A stretch of 6,217 nt of DNA, taken from assembly GCA_904397185.1 (NCBI GenBank), contig CAJFOL010000077.1:1-6217 (forward strand), written 5' to 3'. Both the position numbers and the translations under genes were made by a program. Each line of letters starts with the position of its first letter. The stretch's first letter is position 1. This document shows, one piece after another, positions 1-5,289 of this stretch. The stretch comes from an uncultured Clostridia bacterium. GTDB lineage: Bacteria; Bacillota; Clostridia; Christensenellales; UBA1242. The notes beneath the pieces were generated by a model. It did not search any database and was not told where the DNA came from. It worked only from the letters and a program-made list of their open reading frames with translations.

Positions 1-16
1 GACCTGTACTACTTCG

Positions 17-136
17 AAAAATAAGGATAATTTTTGAAAAAGTCGGCGACATTTAGTCGCTGATGCAAACTAAGTTTGCCAAAAAAGACAGGCGGTGGTA
101 TCTGTGTCCAAAAAAATAAGGTTTTTATTTGAAAAA
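17..136. repeat. two-copy imperfect 25-nt repeat flanking two hairpins
   Basis: Positions 17-41 and 112-136 share AAAAATAAGG at the left and TTTGAAAAA at the right around a variable 6-nt centre. About 21 of 25 positions match, and the copies are 95 nt apart. Between them lie the hairpins 44-62 and 65-79. No coding sequence is evident in 1-202. The arrangement could be a small intergenic repeat, but the sequence is AT-rich and part of the match may be compositional. Confidence 0.35.
36..62 (-). terminator. possible weak terminator downstream of trxB
   Basis: On the minus strand the arms GCGAC and GTCGC enclose the loop TAAAT, followed by ACTTTTTC. It lies about 140 nt past the trxB stop, and I see no better terminator nearer. 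The outer part of the stem pairs better on the plus strand (9 bp with two G-U pairs) than on the minus strand, where those pairs become A-C mismatches. The element could therefore belong to a plus-strand RNA instead. A second hairpin, GCAAAC-TAA-GTTTGC, sits beside it at 65-79. Confidence 0.3.
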
Positions 137-202
137 TGTGAGCGGAAGTTCAATCTAGAGCAAAAACATACTCATTTGGATGAACGTACATCGTTTATAT
201 TT

Positions 203-1129
203 TTACTTTTTATTCAGTTTATCCATGATAAGTACATACTTGCTTGCTTCGTTGCCTGCTATCGCTCCGTCTCCTACCGCTGTCGCTATCTGTTTGATTA
301 CACTCGTCCTAACGTCTCCACAAGCATACACACCCTTGGTCGAAGTTTCCATTCTGTCGTTTGTCTCAATAAAACCTCTATCATTAAGATTGATTTTATC
401 TTTTAAGTTGTCGGTATCAGGCTTTCTTCCAATCGCTACAAACACTGCATTGACGTCAAGATTACTCTCTTCTCCGTCTTTTTCATAGACAAGAGTTTGC
501 ACCTTATTGTCACCCTCTATCTGTTTCGAAATGGCACCTTTTAGCACCTTTATATTCTCTCTTTCACTCAAATCGGCTTCGCTATAATTGTTGAGTTTTA
601 ACTGATTTTTTGTCAAAACATAGACGTTTTTGCAGGTATTGGATAGGTAAAGTGCATCGCTCACTGCCGAATCGCCAGAGCCGACCACTGCAACGTCTTG
701 ATTTTTGAAGAAGTTGCCGTCACACAATGCACAATAACTCACTCCTCTGCCTATAAAATTTTTCTCGCCATCAATATTGAGTTCCTTTGGATGACTACCC
801 ATGGCTAAGATAACAGCCTTAGCCTTGTATGACTGTTTTTTGCTGGCAACTGTCTTTACCTCTCCTGCAAAATCATAATCTGAAATGTCATCATAAATAA
901 ACGGGATATCAAGGCTCTTTGCATGATTACGAAAATCTTTTGCAAGTTCATCGCCTGCAATACTTGAAAATCCTGGATAGTTTTCAATTTCACCTATAAG
1001 AGAAAGTTGTCCGCCTATAACAAATTTCTCGATTATTGCTACGTCACGTCCAGCACGTTTGGCATAAATGGCTGAAGTCACTCCCGCTGGCCCTCCGCCA
1101 ACAACCAATATATCATATATCTTATCCAT
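203..1129 (-). CDS. trxB: thioredoxin reductase-like flavoprotein (atypical pyridine nucleotide site)
   Basis: This is a 308-residue two-domain flavoprotein disulfide reductase, close to the usual 305-320 residues of low-molecular-weight thioredoxin reductase. Such enzymes move electrons through FAD to a CxxC pair and on to thioredoxin in the cytoplasm. Visible features are the FAD dinucleotide motif GGGPAG (residues 11-16), GGQL plus EIENYPGF (39-54), the redox-active CALC (133-136, usually CATC) followed by DG, a second nucleotide motif GSGDSA (150-155), and the C-terminal FAD motif GDVR with KQ and GDGAIA (271-291). The segment after the second nucleotide-binding strand, where NADPH enzymes carry HRRxxxR, reads TKNQLKL (173-179). 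The 2'-phosphate contact is therefore absent, and the donor may be NADH, ferredoxin or something else. The start is supported by AAAGGAG 5 nt upstream. The gene has its own promoter and is separated from rpsI by 239 bp. The family call is firm; the exact substrate is not. Confidence 0.93.
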   Translation of the reverse strand: MDKIYDILVVGGGPAGVTSAIYAKRAGRDVAIIEKFVIGGQLSLIGEIENYPGFSSIAGDELAKDFRNHAKSLDIPFIYDDISDYDFAGEVKTVASKKQSYKAKAVILAMGSHPKELNIDGEKNFIGRGVSYCALCDGNFFKNQDVAVVGSGDSAVSDALYLSNTCKNVYVLTKNQLKLNNYSEADLSERENIKVLKGAISKQIEGDNKVQTLVYEKDGEESNLDVNAVFVAIGRKPDTDNLKDKINLNDRGFIETNDRMETSTKGVYACGDVRTSVIKQIATAVGDGAIAGNEASKYVLIMDKLNKK

Positions 1130-1187
1130 AATATCTCCTTTTTGATTTGATTTTTATGTCATACTTTAATTATTATGTATTTATATT

Positions 1188-1216
1188 AATATACTATACG
1201 TGCTAGCAAAATTCAA
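1188..1216 (-). promoter_or_regulatory. putative trxB promoter
   Basis: The minus strand carries TTGAAT (1216-1211), a 17-bp spacer, and TATATT (1193-1188), about 60 nt upstream of the trxB start codon. This is a good sigma-A-type match. The -35 box lies within one copy of an 18-bp direct repeat (see the separate entry), which would suit regulation at this promoter. Confidence 0.6.
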
Positions 1217-1246
1217 AATCATTTTAGAAAAATCCAAAACCATTTT
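1208..1246. repeat. two 18-bp direct repeats overlapping the trxB -35 region (candidate operator)
   Basis: Positions 1208-1225 and 1229-1246 are copies of AAAATYCAAAAYCATTTT (plus strand), 16 of 18 identical, with a 21-bp period, which is two helical turns. The first copy contains the -35 hexamer of the putative trxB promoter and the second lies immediately upstream of it. This geometry is typical of a side-by-side protein binding site, but no regulator is identified and the sequence is AT-rich. Confidence 0.45.
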
Positions 1247-1327
1247 TTATCTTTTCCTTTGTATTTTTCAATTTATTCTTAAGGTTTCAATAGTTATAAA
1301 TATATAATCATTAGTCTTAATTTATAA

Positions 1328-1359
1328 ATAAAAAAACGGCTGTACAACAACCGCTTTTT
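1328..1359 (-). terminator. intrinsic terminator of the rplM-rpsI operon
   Basis: On the minus strand CGGTTG and CAGCCG form a 6-bp stem (one G-U pair) around the loop TTGTA. It is preceded by AAAAAG and followed by a run of seven T residues, starting 15 nt after the rpsI stop codon. The reverse strand also gives a stem followed by CTTTTTG, so it may act in both directions. Confidence 0.8.
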
Positions 1360-1368
1360 GTAATAAAC

Positions 1369-1788
1369 TTATCTCTTTGAGAATTGAGATGCTTTTCTTG
1401 CTTTCTTAAGCCCGTACTTCTTTCTCTCCTTCATTCTTGGGTCACGAGTGAGAAGTCCTGCATCCTTAAGTTCTTTCTTATACATTTCATCAGCCTTAAC
1501 AAGTGCTCTTGCAATACCGTGACTGATTGCACCTGCTTGACCAGAAATACCACCGCCGTTTACTCTTATGATAGCATCATATTTGCCTTCGGTATTTGTT
1601 ACTGCAAAAGGTCTTTTAGCAACTAAGAGTACGGTATCTCTTTGAAGGTACTCGCCTATCTCTCTTCCATTGACAACGACATTGCCATTGCCTGGGAAAA
1701 GTCTAACTCTTGCGATAGATTTTTTTCTTCTACCAGTTGAAATAACTTGGTTTGTATTTTTAACCTTATTAACTTTCTTCTCTGCCAT
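1369..1788 (-). CDS. rpsI: 30S ribosomal protein S9
   Basis: This 139-residue protein is recognisable as bacterial S9 (uS9), a small-subunit head protein whose C-terminal tail reaches the P-site tRNA. It shows TGRRKKSIARVRL near residues 18-30, the segment NGGGISGQAGAISHGIARAL in the middle, and the C-terminal block KKYGLKKARKASQFSKR ending in the conserved SKR. The common KKARRAPQFSKR is read here as KKARKASQFSKR, a minor variation. Its ATG overlaps the rplM stop as TAATG (one shared base). AAAAGGAG 10 nt upstream lies within the end of rplM, so translation is probably coupled. The terminator follows directly. L13 and S9 genes are adjacent in most bacteria, which fits this order. Confidence 0.98.
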   Translation of the reverse strand: MAEKKVNKVKNTNQVISTGRRKKSIARVRLFPGNGNVVVNGREIGEYLQRDTVLLVAKRPFAVTNTEGKYDAIIRVNGGGISGQAGAISHGIARALVKADEMYKKELKDAGLLTRDPRMKERKKYGLKKARKASQFSKR

Positions 1789-2231
1789 TAGTCCCTAACT
1801 CCTTTTATTTCAACTTTTTCTGGTTTTTGTGCTTGGTGGTTATGCTCTTCACCCTTGTAAACATGAAGTCTTGTGAATTGCTTTCTTCCAAGGCTAGTCT
1901 TAGGGAGCATTCCTTTTACAGCATGCTCAATAGCCTTTGGAGAGTTTTTAGCAAGAAGTGTGCCATAGTCAACTTCTTTGAGTCCTCCGATATAACCTGT
2001 ATACCATCTAAGTTTTTTATCAGTGTGTTTCTTTCCAGTGAGTGCAACCTTATCAGAATTGATAACGATTACAAAATCGCCACAGTCAACGTGTGGTGTG
2101 TATATTGTCTTGTTTTTGCCTGTCAAAATGTCTGCAACTTGGCTTGCAACACGTCCAAGTGGAACATTTGTAGCATCAACAACGAACCATTTTCTTTCAA
2201 GTTCGGCTGGTTTTGCCATATATGTTTTCAT
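1788..2231 (-). CDS. rplM: 50S ribosomal protein L13
   Basis: This 147-residue protein is bacterial L13 (uL13), an early-assembling large-subunit protein that binds 23S rRNA. Family landmarks include the N-terminal MKTYMAKPAELERKW, YTPHVDCGDFVIVIN (about 44-58), the ALTGKK segment, and the signature GMLPKTSLGRKQFTRLHVYK followed by GEEHNHQAQKPE. The usual length is 142-150 residues. The start ATG has a strong GGAGG 7 nt upstream. It is the first gene of the rplM-rpsI operon, with a near-consensus promoter and a structured leader that may allow autoregulation by L13. Confidence 0.98.
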   Translation of the reverse strand: MKTYMAKPAELERKWFVVDATNVPLGRVASQVADILTGKNKTIYTPHVDCGDFVIVINSDKVALTGKKHTDKKLRWYTGYIGGLKEVDYGTLLAKNSPKAIEHAVKGMLPKTSLGRKQFTRLHVYKGEEHNHQAQKPEKVEIKGVRD

Positions 2232-2238
2232 TGATTTT

Positions 2239-2367
2239 CCTCCGAATAAAATTTTTAATACTCTTGCAAATTGTCAAACCTTCGGGATTTCAACAACCGC
2301 TAACTGTCTATAAGGCAAATTTTATCCGCGGGGCTAGTGCAAACAAAAAATGCCTTAAAATTAAGAC
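2239..2367 (-). promoter_or_regulatory. structured rplM 5' leader, candidate L13-type autoregulatory element
   Basis: About 135 nt lie between the predicted transcription start and the rplM ATG. GC-rich blocks stand out against AT-rich surroundings. On the minus strand TAAGGCA (2357-2351) pairs with TGCCTTA (2317-2311), a 7-bp stem closing a 33-nt internal segment. Downstream of it, TTGT, AAA and CC pair with GG, TTT and ACAA around a CGAA loop (2296-2271). The ribosome binding site GGAGG (2243-2239) follows. Leaders bound by L13 are known ahead of rplM in Bacillota. Position and fold agree with that role, but I have not matched the published consensus base by base. Confidence 0.5.
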
Positions 2368-2373
2368 GTCTTT

Positions 2374-2402
2374 ATTTTATATAATATACAACTAATTGTC
2401 AA
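2374..2402 (-). promoter_or_regulatory. promoter of the rplM-rpsI operon
   Basis: The minus strand has TTGACA (2402-2397), a 17-bp spacer, and TAAAAT (2379-2374). The -35 box is perfect and the -10 box differs from consensus at one base. Transcription would start near 2367. Such strength is expected for ribosomal protein genes. Confidence 0.8.
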
Positions 2403-2508
2403 GTGTTTTTATCAAAATTCTTAAAATATTTTTCGTCAATTTAAATATATCTTTGCTAGGTCTTTGAAACATAGTATCACTCACGAGACTTGTTGATAAA
2501 ACTCCTTT

Positions 2509-3159
2509 TTAAGCCAGTTGTTGCTCCTCTCTTCTTGCGATCTCATTGTCAGCATAAAAATCTACAAGATAGTCAACCGTTCTTCCATAGTAGTCAACCT
2601 TATCCTTGATTGCACTCTCAGCCAAATTTTTGCATAAATATTCATATTTTTGTTTGTACTGATTTGCCATTTCAGGTGTGACATTGCCCATTGCCATGAT
2701 GGTTTGTTTGATAAAATCTGGGGTAAATTTCTCACGAGCAAACTCAAAATCTTTTATGTTGTTTGTGTAATTGGTCTTATCATTTATAATATTTACACCC
2801 GAATTTCTGCTGAATTTACCAAGTTCTGCCTGCATGAGGACAAGTTTGTCTGCCATGTCGCTAATGGATGAGATTATATCATTCTCGTCTAATTCTACCC
2901 CTTCACCAAGGTGTGACTTATACTCTTCCAAACTCTTAGAAAAATCATTATTATCAAAATATTTAGTATACTTTGGTAATGATTTTATAACTTTCTCAAT
3001 ACTCTCATCTTGTTCATCATTAGTCCTCTCTTTGCCATCGCTTAAATACTTTGAATACTTCTTTTTCAAGCAGTCAAATATGATAAGCCCCTCTTCTAGG
3101 TCAATTTTCTCACTATAAAGCAATCTTTTTACCAAATCTTCAATAAATCCTGTTTGCAT
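2509..3159 (-). CDS. hypothetical protein, soluble and mostly helical
   Basis: I do not recognise the family of this 216-residue protein. It is rich in Lys, Glu, Asp, Asn and Tyr and has no Trp, no signal peptide and no membrane segment, so it is probably cytoplasmic. The N-terminal 35 residues look amphipathic helical (FIEDLVKRLLYSEKIDLEEG). A charged linker occupies about 40-55, and a longer helical region 90-120 is followed by an Asn-rich stretch (121-135). The last 80 residues again look helical and end in RREEQQLA. Evidence that it is a real gene: AAAGGAG 7 nt before the ATG, an extended -10 promoter upstream, and a long open frame in divergent position to the plus-strand operon. No clear terminator follows, so transcription could continue into the rplM region. 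Confidence 0.8.
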   Translation of the reverse strand: MQTGFIEDLVKRLLYSEKIDLEEGLIIFDCLKKKYSKYLSDGKERTNDEQDESIEKVIKSLPKYTKYFDNNDFSKSLEEYKSHLGEGVELDENDIISSISDMADKLVLMQAELGKFSRNSGVNIINDKTNYTNNIKDFEFAREKFTPDFIKQTIMAMGNVTPEMANQYKQKYEYLCKNLAESAIKDKVDYYGRTVDYLVDFYADNEIARREEQQLA

Positions 3160-3182
3160 ATGTTTTCTCCTTTGTTTTCTTT

Positions 3183-3212
3183 ATTATACCATAAACGGTT
3201 TTTCATCTCCAA
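3183..3212 (-). promoter_or_regulatory. putative extended -10 promoter for the 216-residue gene
   Basis: The minus strand shows TGGTATAAT, which is a perfect -10 (3188-3183) with the extended TGn. The upstream match is weak (TTGGAG, 3212-3207, spacer 18). Extended -10 promoters tolerate poor -35 boxes. The -10 box ends 24 nt before the start codon, giving a very short leader. Confidence 0.55.
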
Positions 3213-3229
3213 ATGATTTATGTAAATTT

Positions 3230-3267
3230 TGCATAAATATTCAAAAAAAATTATAAATATTTATGCA
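3230..3267. repeat. 12-bp perfect inverted repeat
   Basis: TGCATAAATATT (3230-3241) is mirrored exactly by AATATTTATGCA (3256-3267) around a 14-nt spacer. No T tract follows on either strand, so a terminator is unlikely. It lies just upstream of the promoter of the 216-residue gene, where a regulator could bind. One further arm, TGCATAAATATTCA, occurs inside that gene at 2631-2644. Confidence 0.6.
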
Positions 3268-3277
3268 TCTACAAGAT

Positions 3278-3319
3278 AGTGGCAACATTTTTGTACCAAA
3301 AGTGGTTACATTTTTTGTA
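3278..3319. repeat. two direct repeats resembling an IS21-type terminus remnant
   Basis: AGTGGCAACATTTTTGTA (3278-3295) recurs as AGTGGTTACATTTTTTGTA (3301-3319), linked by CCAAA, with a 23-nt period and followed by TGTCAATAGTG. IS21-family elements carry tandem repeats of about this size at their ends, often with an AAAAGTGG-type core. No istA or istB transposase gene or fragment is present in the window, so if this reading is right only a terminus is left. The family assignment is from memory of the pattern. Confidence 0.4.
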
Positions 3320-3433
3320 TGTCAATAGTGTGAAGTTTGAGAAAATGCTTGCCCTATCCATACAAAAATTGGTAAGCAAAAGTACAAACGATATTATTTT
3401 TTCACTTTTTTGTCTTTTTATCACTAAAAAACG

Positions 3434-3462
3434 TTGACAAATCTACTTTTATATTATATAAT
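3434..3462 (+). promoter_or_regulatory. consensus sigma-A promoter of the surface-protein operon
   Basis: TTGACA (3434-3439), a 17-bp spacer, and TATAAT (3457-3462) match the housekeeping consensus at all twelve positions. Transcription would begin near 3469, leaving about 205 nt of leader before the first plausible start codon at 3676. Weaker -10-like sequences at about 3580-3620 are probably AT background. Confidence 0.8.
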
Positions 3463-3468
3463 AAAATC

Positions 3469-3661
3469 GTCAAATAACAAAACATTATTCATTACTTTTT
3501 TAAAAATGTTTTGTCTATGGCAAAATAAAAATGCTGATAGTGTTTGGATGAATTACTTTGTTAATTGAATCTAACCTAAATATATACTTTATTAACTATA
3601 CATTATATCATATTATATATACATATATTTCAATCATCATTCAAACGTATTAAGTAAACTT
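3469..3661 (+). promoter_or_regulatory. long 5' leader with a 10-bp stem-loop at its start
   Basis: ACAAAACATT (3477-3486) pairs perfectly with AATGTTTTGT (3505-3514) across an 18-nt loop, only about 8 nt from the predicted transcript start. A lesser hairpin uses CTAT-GCA (3515-3522) and TGC-ATAG (3532-3540). No T tract follows either stem, so they are not terminators. A 5'-end stem-loop can protect mRNA from decay, which is one possible role. From 3541 to 3661 the sequence is AT-rich with no clear structure. Confidence 0.45.
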
Positions 3662-3668
3662 AGGAGGG
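3662..3668 (+). promoter_or_regulatory. strong ribosome binding site of the 67-codon frame
   Basis: AGGAGGG lies 7 nt before the ATG at 3676. It is the best Shine-Dalgarno sequence on the plus strand of this window, and it is the main reason to take the short upstream frame seriously. Confidence 0.65.
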
Positions 3669-3675
3669 TAAAAAA

Positions 3676-3866
3676 ATGGTAAACAGTTCGTCTGTTTTTG
3701 CCATTATGAGCATAACTTGCTCACCAGCCACTACAGTCAAATTTGACAACTCCTTTGCTGATTTTGATTTTTTATCACACAATCATTGTGTGTCATCATA
3801 TAATAAACTGAATATGTCAAAAAATGGCGAGTGTGCTGAAGCCCTTATTTCTAGGGGGCTAAGAAC
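3676..3866 (+). promoter_or_regulatory. hairpin-rich RNA segment controlling the 466-residue gene (candidate)
   Basis: Five local dyads occur in 185 nt. (1) ATGGT-AAACAG (3676-3686) pairs with CTGTTT-TT-GCCAT (3692-3704), hiding the upstream start codon. (2) GAGCA/TGCTC (3708-3722) has a 5-nt loop. (3) GTCAAATTTGAC (3736-3747) is a 12-nt palindrome. (4) CACACAA-TCA-TTGTGTG (3776-3792). (5) AGCCC (3840-3844) pairs with GGGCT (3856-3860), masking the GGGGG ribosome binding site (3854-3858) of the next gene. Ribosomes translating the short frame would open the last stem. I could not match it to a riboswitch class I know. Confidence 0.45.
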
Positions 3867-3879
3867 ATGGCTAATTTAA
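3676..3879 (+). CDS. possible 67-residue upstream ORF / leader peptide
   Basis: This short frame follows a strong Shine-Dalgarno and ends 13 nt inside the next gene, so its translation would be coupled to it. The product has no recognisable domain, signal peptide or membrane segment; it is Ser/Asn-rich with three Cys (15, 38, 53). Its DNA is full of local inverted repeats, including one that contains its own ATG, which suggests that RNA structure may matter more than the peptide. It could be a regulatory leader peptide, a genuine small protein, or a chance open frame in a structured leader. There is no run of one amino acid as in classical attenuators. Confidence 0.4.
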   Translation: MVNSSSVFAIMSITCSPATTVKFDNSFADFDFLSHNHCVSSYNKLNMSKNGECAEALISRGLRTWLI

Positions 3880-5267
3880 AACGAAATAAACATAATGTAA
3901 ATAAAAACTTAACAAATACAGATAGTAATGTGGATGAAACTTCCTCTTTTTTTGCATCTAACAGTGCTGGCAATGGTGACAGTGTTACAATCAAAAAATC
4001 AGATGTTGTTATTGAAGATAACTCCGATTCTAATTCTTCTGCAAAAAACAGTGCGATTAGCATTGAAAATAGTGGGCTAGAGAGTTTGCAAGGCAGGCAA
4101 AATAGTGCCAATGATTTAGATAATCAAAATAGTGGTCTGACCGCTGAAAACAAGCCTTCTATAGCCATTAAAGACGAAAATGAAAGTGTAATTGTAAAAG
4201 ACGGAGTTAGCAATGCAAGTTTTGGGCTTAACGGCAATGGTCATTCTCAAAGTGATGATGAGGATGAGGTGCAAGTTAAGGCTAAGCACACCAAAAAACT
4301 CAAAAAGTCCACTAAGCAACGTATGAGGACAATTGGTATTTTGACGGTGCTTGGCATTTTCACGGGTAGCGGGCTTGGTGTGTGGTATTTCAATAATGCA
4401 GTGGGGCCTATCATCGACTATAGTCAGTATAACGAAAACGACTACATTGTCTCGGCTGAGAGTGTACTAGGAAAATACGGAGTAAACTCAGATTATGAAA
4501 ACTGGCTTACTCAACTTAAAAACAACAATGATATCACTTCACCTGCCGACCTTTCCCCTGCTGAAAACTTTATCCTCGCCGAATTCAATGCCTCTCTTGC
4601 TGACACCTTCCATATTGTAGGCAACGGCAAGGTTACTGCTTCGGTTTTTGGAATCTCAACTTCTCAGTCAGTATACAGTGAAAAAAATTATGATGGCGGA
4701 TACTACACCTTTGAAAGTATCAGTGATGGTATGTTGAAAATCGGCAAATGCTCTGTAATGAGAAAGGATACTGATGGTGTAAGGCTTTATTCAAGTTCCA
4801 ACATAACAAATGGTGGTAAGGATGCCGTTTGGAATGACTATCAGGACTACTCAAATGAGGGCTATATTGCTTTGGCTGGATCAACACCTGACGGAATACA
4901 GTCTTATATCATTTCTGATAAGACCATAATCGACCAAAGCGAGGTCGTGTATGACGAAGAGAGCGGTTACTACTCATTCACTGTCGACCTTGACCCTATC
5001 ACAAGTGTCCTTCGCTATGTTAGACAAGTTCAGCAGACAAGTGGACTTAGTTCGCTCCCTACATTCTCTTCGGTTAGTCAAACAATAACCATTGACGAAA
5101 ACTGGAACCTTATCAGTATCAGCATCGAAGAAGAATACTCGGTTATCTATGGTGTGTCGGCTAGTTGTTCGGGCAATCTCACCTCTTACTACGACTTTGG
5201 GATGAGCGAAGAGGAGATAAAAGACTTCTTCCCTGTCGACCCTTATCAAATAAATTTTAACGTTTAG
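3867..5267 (+). CDS. single-pass membrane protein with large predicted extracellular domain, unknown family
   Basis: I do not recognise the family of this 466-residue protein. Residues 1-140 are low-complexity and presumably disordered, rich in Asn, Ser, Asp and Glu, with recurring NSA/NSG units. A basic segment (HTKKLKKSTKQRMR, 141-154) precedes one hydrophobic helix at about 155-174. By the positive-inside rule the N-terminal tail is cytoplasmic and residues 180-466 face outward. The outer part is rich in Tyr, Ser, Thr and Asp, with alternating patterns typical of beta-strands (about 245-300 and 360-430), and contains two Cys (295, 434). The ATG at 3867 is preceded by GGGGG, and an in-frame stop at 3852 rules out an upstream extension. 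The next exported-protein gene starts 22 nt after its stop, so the two form an operon. It may be an envelope or signalling protein, but no catalytic motif is visible. Confidence 0.88.
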   Translation: MANLKRNKHNVNKNLTNTDSNVDETSSFFASNSAGNGDSVTIKKSDVVIEDNSDSNSSAKNSAISIENSGLESLQGRQNSANDLDNQNSGLTAENKPSIAIKDENESVIVKDGVSNASFGLNGNGHSQSDDEDEVQVKAKHTKKLKKSTKQRMRTIGILTVLGIFTGSGLGVWYFNNAVGPIIDYSQYNENDYIVSAESVLGKYGVNSDYENWLTQLKNNNDITSPADLSPAENFILAEFNASLADTFHIVGNGKVTASVFGISTSQSVYSEKNYDGGYYTFESISDGMLKIGKCSVMRKDTDGVRLYSSSNITNGGKDAVWNDYQDYSNEGYIALAGSTPDGIQSYIISDKTIIDQSEVVYDEESGYYSFTVDLDPITSVLRYVRQVQQTSGLSSLPTFSSVSQTITIDENWNLISISIEEEYSVIYGVSASCSGNLTSYYDFGMSEEEIKDFFPVDPYQINFNV

Positions 5268-5289
5268 GTTAAAATAAAAGGAAATTATT

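Larger units (their letters stand above)
3160..3675. other. divergent intergenic region, about 516 bp, no gene seen
   Basis: This AT-rich stretch separates the minus-strand 216-residue gene from the plus-strand operon. It contains the two outward-facing promoters, a 12-bp inverted repeat (3230-3267), two direct repeats (3278-3319), a weak 7-bp dyad GCTTGCC/GGTAAGC (3347-3377), a T-rich run (3395-3418), and the 5' leader of the plus-strand operon. I find no open frame with a ribosome binding site inside it and no tRNA-like fold. Confidence 0.7.

Noticed and set aside
1..24. Eight codons then TAA on the plus strand (reading DLYYFEK), possibly the end of a convergent gene
   Set aside because: Too short to support: the start and any family evidence would lie outside the window.
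95..406. Plus-strand open frame of about 100 codons starting with GTG
   Set aside because: Most of it is antisense to the trxB coding region, it lacks a good ribosome binding site, and its product has no coherent features.
1384..2395. Several plus-strand open frames opposite rpsI, rplM and the rplM leader
   Set aside because: They are shadows of strongly conserved ribosomal genes and have no initiation signals.
2650..3118. Plus-strand frames opposite the 216-residue gene
   Set aside because: No ribosome binding site, and the minus-strand frame has a promoter and a strong Shine-Dalgarno.
3477..3514. 10-bp stem-loop as an intrinsic terminator or attenuator
   Set aside because: No T tract follows the stem, so termination there is unlikely.
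3676..3720. Lipobox-like SITC in the 67-codon product (lipoprotein signal)
   Set aside because: There are no basic N-terminal residues, no proper hydrophobic core, and the residues at -3 and -1 do not fit a lipobox.
3947..3953. T7 tract early in the 466-residue gene as a phase-variation site
   Set aside because: Seven Ts is common at this base composition, and the frame is intact; there is no evidence for slippage.
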